Positions 44,417-49,139 of a DNA stretch of 49,139 nt are shown here, piece by piece. Below the pieces are notes generated by a model, which was not told the origin of the DNA, did no database searches, and was given only the letters and a program-made list of their open reading frames with translations. The first letter of the stretch is position 1. Each line of letters begins with the position of its first letter. Position numbers and translations under genes: made by a program. This DNA is from Helicobacter trogontum (GTDB lineage Bacteria; Campylobacterota; Campylobacteria; Campylobacterales; Helicobacteraceae). Location of the stretch: the NCBI RefSeq assembly GCF_000765905.2, contig NZ_JRPL02000014.1, positions 1 to 49,139 of the forward strand. Reading direction: 5' to 3'.

Positions 44417-45129
44417 GAGTGCGATCATCATCAATTTATAGAGTAATCTTTTATATACTGAAATATAATATCAGGTGAGTTGGATATTCGAAGTATCGTC
44501 TTAACTTTAAAAAGAAGCTTTTAATATTTAAAAAGCAATTGGATACAAACACAAAATTGAATCATAGCGATACACATCATTGTATAGGTAGTTGGGTTAA
44601 GTATTGTTTGAGCCTATTTTTTAATAAAAAATAGTAGGTAAGCTCCCCCATCATACTATCGAGTATATTGTTTTTTAAGTCATATGGGTGGCTTTGAATT
44701 AAATTCTTAATATTTTTCCTTATTAAGCGTGTTTGGATAGGCTTAAGACTTATTCTTGTGTTGATGAAAATACTTAAAGATGCCTGTAGAATACAATTTA
44801 GATGATTTTAAATCTTTATCTTATCTTTATTTGTATAGCTTGGTATCTAAATATATTGTTATTTTGGATAAGTATGAACAAGTAATTATTTAAATAGAAC
44901 CCATATTATTTTTTTATAATAGTGAATATACAGCATTTAAACTTTTAATCTAGCAAGTTCAATGAAAACAAGCAAACAATACCATACCATTAGATTCCAT
45001 CATATTGTTTTTATGATATTAAAGTATTGGACTAGAAAAAGCTTTAAATTGACATGAAATTATGTGTTAACAAGGTATCATAAATGCTTACTAAACATGT
45101 TATAATTATGTGAATATAAGGGGATTATG
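44417..45129. other. Intergenic region before a lipoprotein gene
   Basis: 713 bases without a gene. A near-perfect palindrome at 44614-44634 has arms CTATTTTTTA / TAAAAAATAG around a single A, and may end the helicase transcript. The lipoprotein promoter TATAAT is at 45101-45106 (ATGTTATAAT). Confidence 0.55.
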
Positions 45130-45765
45130 ATGAGCACCTATAAAATTTTCTCAATACTTCTTACTTCATTTTTCATTTGTATATTTTTTCCTAGTTGCAC
45201 TACAATGCCAAGCATAGTAAATACTAGTGAACTTCAACAGCAAGCCATTGATGAGCGATTACAGGGTTATGAACTTGGTGCATTGCAATATGCATGTGAT
45301 GGTTGTGATTTCTATATGCAAGAAGCTATCGTAAGTAAAAGTGCAGACATGAATGTAGGTAGAGTTGGTGGATCGCATAGCCAAACTGGTGTTAAGGTAT
45401 ATATTTTTCACGATATTTCAATTGATCGTGCATTCTATATGCTTTTAGATTCTAATATTTTTGCACGCAATATGGATCGGACAATGAAGGCTTCCCTCAT
45501 GGATGCAATTTTAGCAAAAAAGAAGAACTTTAGGGATCAAAATGGCATTGATGAAATTGGCTTGTATGCGTTTAGTTCGCTTTCTTATGCAAAGCGACTA
45601 AATAGTGATGCTTCATCGCCAAAAGCTATGCTAGATTCCGTAGAAATCGTGCAAAAACAAAGTGAATCTCTTCATAGCACAAACTCTTTAGAAGCGTTTA
45701 TTGTGAATAAAACAATTGTTATTTTACATTTTTATGGTGAAAGTAATTCTTGGACAAGGCGTTAA
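45130..45765 (+). CDS. Putative outer-membrane lipoprotein of unknown function
   Basis: A 211-residue protein with a signal peptide and a likely lipobox FFPSC near residues 19-23, followed by TTMPS; Cys23 would be lipidated. The mature part carries a second Cys pair (ACDGCDFYMQEA) and a glycine-rich RVGGSHSQTGVKVY. The family was not recognised. The ATG at 45130 is preferred over 45127 because AAGGGG is spaced 6 bases from it. TATAAT at 45101 implies a leader of under 20 bases. A lone gene. Confidence 0.65.
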   Translation: MSTYKIFSILLTSFFICIFFPSCTTMPSIVNTSELQQQAIDERLQGYELGALQYACDGCDFYMQEAIVSKSADMNVGRVGGSHSQTGVKVYIFHDISIDRAFYMLLDSNIFARNMDRTMKASLMDAILAKKKNFRDQNGIDEIGLYAFSSLSYAKRLNSDASSPKAMLDSVEIVQKQSESLHSTNSLEAFIVNKTIVILHFYGESNSWTRR

Positions 45766-46465
45766 GGACTTGTAGGCAATAATAGCCGTAATTATATTAT
45801 AATCCCCTTTTACTTTACCAATAGCAAAATAGTATTATTTCTGTTTATTTTTTCTTATCCCAAAAAGCATCTTGTCTATCAAATGGTATTGCAATTTAGT
45901 AAGATTCAAGGCTTATTTTAGCTTTCAAGTTGAAGCTAGTTCATTTCAAAACTTATAATATTTGTAGTAACCTATCGGATATGCAAGAGTGTATTTTGCA
46001 AACATAAATAAAGTATTGAAGCAAGAGTTATAGATATCAAGAAGCCAAAGTGAGTGTAAAATCGCAGTATTAGGGAAGGATTCTAGATAGTAATTTCAAT
46101 ATTAGTATATTTCTATCTATACTAAGATTGCATGAGTTATTTTTGGGTCAATGCTTCAAAGTATAAATTGTGTGTTTTCAAGTATTTAGAATTTTTAGAT
46201 GTGCAAACAAAATATATCATTAAGGTGATTACTTGCTAAATAATAAGCTTTTTGATAAAAAGTTTGCTAAGTAGAATTATATTGATATTCTAAGATTTTA
46301 TTATAACTTGAAATAAAGTGAAATACTTTTCCTAGAAAGTAGAATGCTAATAGGGACTGATAATGCAAGGGATAATAAACAAGTATAATGGCTACATAAA
46401 ATATGTGTAGCCTTGCTCATTTAAGGGCAATAGAAGATAAGCCAAACAATCTTTGCAGTTTATAC
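45766..46465. other. Intergenic region between convergent lipoprotein and chemoreceptor genes
   Basis: 700 bases with no coding frame recognised. The only clear structure is the hairpin at 46390-46412. Confidence 0.55.
46390..46412 (-). terminator. Likely terminator of the chemoreceptor gene
   Basis: 7-bp stem GGCTACA / TGTAGCC with a 9-base loop. It lies 53 bases beyond the receptor stop on the minus strand and is followed there by ATTATACTTGTTTATT, which is only moderately U-rich. Confidence 0.45.
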
Positions 46466-47760
46466 TTACTTAGAGATTGCTTGGACAACCTCTGAAGCAC
46501 TTTGGCGAATTTGCTCCATACATGATTTTGCTTCATCTACAAGTGCTACGCTGCCATCAATTTCTTGAATTGAAGTCTCAATGCTTGCTACAACTTGTGA
46601 GGTAGAATCTAAAATTGAATTAATCGTAGAAGTGATTTGCACAATGGAATGCCCTGTACGCTCTGCTAGTTTTCGCACTTCATCAGCAACTACTGCAAAA
46701 CCTCTTCCGTGCTCACCTGCTCTTGCAGCCTCAATAGCAGCATTTAATGCCAACAAGTTGGTTTGATCTGCAATGTCTTTAATAGTTTGAATAACAGCTT
46801 TAATTTCATTGGATTGTACGCTAAGACTATCCACAAGAGTAGCACTTTGTTGCATGGTTTGTGCAATCTTTTGGATATTTTCCGTAGTGTTGTTAATGAT
46901 ACGCATACCATTATCTGTAAGTCTATCATTTTCTGCAGCCAATGTTGTTGCATTTGTTTTTCGTTCTTGTTCTTGCATGACTTGCGGACTGATATCTGTA
47001 GCAAATTTTATAACCTTATACACGCGTCCATTTGGATCATATACTGGGTTATACGTAGCTTCTAAATAGATTTTATCCCCTTTTTTATTGATACGTACAA
47101 AGCGTCCAGATTGAAATTCTCCATCGCGTAATCGTGCCCAAAATGTGGCATAATCAGGAGAGCTAGTAAAACTTTGCTCACAAAACATTCTATGGTGTTT
47201 TCCTTTGATTTCATCTGGGTTGTATCCCATAGTTTTGCAAAAATTCTCATTTGCTGCGATAATGGTGCCATCCAAAGTGAATTCAATTGTTGCCATCGAG
47301 CGATCTACAGCATCAATAACACTTTTTGCATCATTGGCTTTGATAGTAGCTTGTGTGACGTCTGAAGCAAACTTAATTACACTTAACACATTCCCTTGAG
47401 AATCCAAAATGGGATTGTAGCTAGCCTCCAAATATAATTCTTTACCATTCTTATCGATGCGTAAAAATGTGCCAGATTGAAAATGCCCTGCACGCAAATT
47501 CCTCCAAAAGTCTGTATATCGCGAAGAATTTACAATCTCCTTTGGACAAAACATGCTATGATGCTTCCCCTTAATTTCATTTAGGTTATATCCCATAGTT
47601 TTGCAAAAATTCTCATTTGCTGTGATAATAACACCATCGATAGAAAACTCAATGCTTGCCATTGATCTATTAAGTGCTGCTACAACATTTTGTAGACTTT
47701 CACATTTATGTTTATAGTCTTCTAGACTGCGTTGCGTCTCTCTTTGCGTGTAAAAAACAT
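46466..47760 (-). CDS. Cytoplasmic PAS-PAS chemoreceptor (BdlA-like), frameshifted just after the start codon
   Basis: Soluble methyl-accepting chemotaxis-type protein with two tandem PAS domains (repeats of [18 protein letters not shown] and VIKFA-D) and an MCP signalling module with the highly conserved tip [19 protein letters not shown]. No membrane segment, HAMP domain or CheR-docking tail is present. This is the layout of BdlA-type energy/redox receptors. The uninterrupted frame starts only at 47662, without a ribosome site. A perfect AAAGGAG sits 6 bases before an ATG at 47760, followed by T6 (47752-47757). With T7 that ATG reads [20 protein letters not shown] straight into the PAS domain, giving 431 residues. 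As given, it stops after 12 codons. Confidence 0.85.
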
Positions 47761-48251
47761 ATGAATCTCCTTTAACGTTGGGAAGTCGTAATAATACACC
47801 ATAAAGTTAATGATGGACATTAAAAATTATTTTTTTTTGCTTATTGTTGCAATTTTATGTTAAAAAATGTAACAATACTGGTAATGATTATACAATATAA
47901 GTAACATACTAATAGTAAATGCCGTAAAATTTTCACAGATATTAACAATATCAGTATCACAAGTTTAATCATTGCAATATGTATTTGGTTTTACATAGAA
48001 ATCATTTTAGGTCTCATGTCTATGTATTAATATGAGATTGTATATCAGATAAGATATGCAAAAATTATAAGCAAAATATATTTCAAGGCATTGATAACTA
48101 TACATAAATAATATAAAGTAAATAGAAATTGAATGTAAAAATAATGTCATATTTAATCAATAGAGCATATAAAATAAAAGAACTACAAATAATTTGATAC
48201 CCAAATTAGCAATAGATTCTAAAACTCCTTTATATCTTTATTTTAAAGATC
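47761..48251. other. Intergenic region upstream of the chemoreceptor
   Basis: 491 very AT-rich bases. A T9 run lies near 47831 and a small ATCTTTA / TAAAGAT hairpin at 48234-48250, just beyond the broken gene next door. No gene was recognised. Confidence 0.5.
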
Positions 48252-48519
48252 CTAAAGTTTGAAAAATCTTGTATCTTCTTTTTCTAAGTCTATCCCCATT
48301 ATCTCTATAACTACTTCATCCACGCAGATAGAAACCATCTCTTTGTATGGCATATTATGTTGTGATTTGCAGTCTTTATTGGTATAGATAAGGATTATTG
48401 TGCTCCCCCCCCATCATCTATTTTGTTCATTTTCTTTGAATATTTTTGAGATAGCACCTTGAATAAGTGTTTTTATATTGCCTTTTATCTATGCCTTTAC
48501 TGATGTTTATTGTTCTCAT
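48252..48519 (-). pseudogene. Small broken gene with a G8 tract, coupled to the secreted-protein gene
   Basis: Hidden because no single frame is long. An ATG at 48519 overlaps the stop of the upstream gene (ATGA) and opens MRTINISKGIDK. Further on, a 51-codon open frame follows the G8 run at 48405-48412: it begins STIILIYTNKDCKSQ, continues PYKEMVSICVDEVVIEIMG and ends at TAG in FFKL. Two repairs join them: one extra A in A5 (48470-48474) plus one extra G in G8 gives 89 residues with no stop; alternatively, one A lost from the A4 run near 48485 leaves a single in-frame TGA. Function unknown; the predicted product is soluble. It could be switched by G-tract length, decayed or misread. Confidence 0.6.
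48405..48412 (-). repeat. G8 homopolymer tract inside a coding region
   Basis: Eight C on the plus strand, the longest G/C run in the window, between the two halves of the broken gene. Tracts of this length slip readily and are the usual phase-variation device of Helicobacter and Campylobacter. Confidence 0.7.
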
Positions 48520-49094
48520 AGATCATTTGCCTTTTTGAGAATCCTTTGTAATTTTGGCCTATCATTGTATTTTTCTTGCAAGATTTTATAGCTTTGTGGC
48601 AATGGTTTGCAATATATATCCATTTGCATATCAAGCTCTTTTTGTCTTGCCTCATCATACCCATATTCTCCACGAAAATAATTGCACTCACAAGTATTTT
48701 GTATATATGTGTCAATATCTTGTGGATAAAGCATTATAGATTCTACAACACCTCGTGTATCTTTGCCTACTTGTTTTAAAGAAAGCATATAGCTCCTATG
48801 AGTGCAAATTTTCTCTCCATTACTAAAAGCATTAAGATTTATGCTTACTTCATTTTCATTTTGCCATTGTATTTCAAGGCTTTCATAGCCATAAATTTCA
48901 CTTTCATCATTATCAAACATTTGCGCAACATTTTTCATAGGCGTGATATTTTGTGGCAGATAATAAGTCTCAGAAAGACTATTTATCATTTTCTTATATG
49001 CCTCTGTGATATTAGTATTTGTAAAAATTTTTTCTTCTTTTATTTGTGCAAACAAACTACCATAACAAATTAGCATAATTAACACAAACCGCAT
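48516..49094 (-). CDS. Secreted or periplasmic protein of unknown function
   Basis: A 192-residue protein with a signal peptide (RFVLIMLICYGSLFA, cleavage near residue 16 before QIKEEK). The start is placed at 49094 because AAAGGAG lies just upstream; an in-frame ATG at 49136 would put 14 residues before the signal peptide. The mature part is acidic, with tyrosine-rich segments and several cysteines (NTCECNYF near 135, IYCKPLPQ near 160) that may pair. No family recognised. Its stop overlaps the ATG of the broken downstream gene, so the two were translationally coupled and probably work together. Confidence 0.65.
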   Translation of the reverse strand: MRFVLIMLICYGSLFAQIKEEKIFTNTNITEAYKKMINSLSETYYLPQNITPMKNVAQMFDNDESEIYGYESLEIQWQNENEVSINLNAFSNGEKICTHRSYMLSLKQVGKDTRGVVESIMLYPQDIDTYIQNTCECNYFRGEYGYDEARQKELDMQMDIYCKPLPQSYKILQEKYNDRPKLQRILKKANDL

Positions 49095-49139
49095 ATATTC
49101 TCCTTTATTTTCTATTAAATGACTAATGTGGGTCATCTT

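Noticed and set aside
44560-44820. Possible second copy of the G8 gene on the minus strand (ATGATGGGGGAGC near 44641)
   Set aside because: Only about a dozen bases around the G tract look alike; translations on both sides have stops and do not match.
48160-48235. Short membrane peptide frame after the G8 gene, behind AAAGGAG
   Set aside because: No start codon at suitable distance and fewer than 20 codons; the ribosome-like site is probably chance.
1-49139. CRISPR array, insertion sequence or prophage
   Set aside because: No regularly spaced repeats, transposase, integrase or phage structural genes were found on either strand.

Overview
The window reads as a chromosomal segment of a Helicobacter-type epsilonproteobacterium. 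By eye it is about one third GC. Most promoters look like GTTATAAT with no clear -35, and Shine-Dalgarno sites are strong (AAAGGAG). Several genes fit this group: a short zinc-finger RecO, a catalase-like periplasmic peroxidase, FliI, a cytoplasmic PAS-MCP, an HtrA/RpoD pair, a FecA-like receptor, and UbiE plus a UbiD-family enzyme. The monomeric isocitrate dehydrogenase is the type I associate with Campylobacter rather than H. pylori, and PurN points to de novo purine synthesis. An enterohepatic-type Helicobacter is my best guess. No tRNA, rRNA, CRISPR array, intact insertion sequence or prophage was seen.

Layout. 1-3.4 kb: MCP tail, glutathionylspermidine synthase-like ATP-grasp enzyme, shikimate kinase, family 9 glycosyltransferase. 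3.6-5.2 kb: a frameshifted outer-membrane protein gene, then almost 1 kb of AT-rich DNA with a large palindrome. 5.2-11 kb: recO-ubiE (minus), ffh (plus), tig and fliI divergent. 11-15.5 kb: a periplasmic catalase-like enzyme with a strong terminator, then an MBOAT/SGNH pair that probably O-acetylates a cell-wall or surface glycan. 15.7-22 kb: folE, ispE, a UbiD-family gene, a DUF815 ATPase and yfiH. 22.6-26 kb: monomeric icd and a decayed fucosyltransferase. 26-38 kb: metal and transport genes (CadA-type ATPase, a CPA2-type antiporter, FeoB, a TonB-dependent receptor, a LysE-type exporter) with purN and rnhB among them. 38-44.4 kb: htrA, rpoD, a DEAD-box helicase and a pseudouridine synthase. 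45-49 kb: a lipoprotein, a PAS-PAS chemoreceptor and a two-gene secreted/unknown unit containing a G8 tract.

Regulatory logic that can be read: iron genes (feoB and the receptor) have AT-rich palindromes in their promoters resembling the Helicobacter Fur box. The CadA-type ATPase has a perfect inverted repeat over its -35 region.

Two patterns are not explained by ordinary annotation. First, the self-complementary heptamer AGAWTCT occurs about 80 times by my manual tally, against roughly 11 expected from base composition, in all reading frames and in intergenic DNA. Second, three genes are broken in ways that single-base homopolymer length changes explain (a T run in each of two genes; an A run plus a G8 run in the third). 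That means either slipped-strand switching or sequencing error, and it hides one gene completely.
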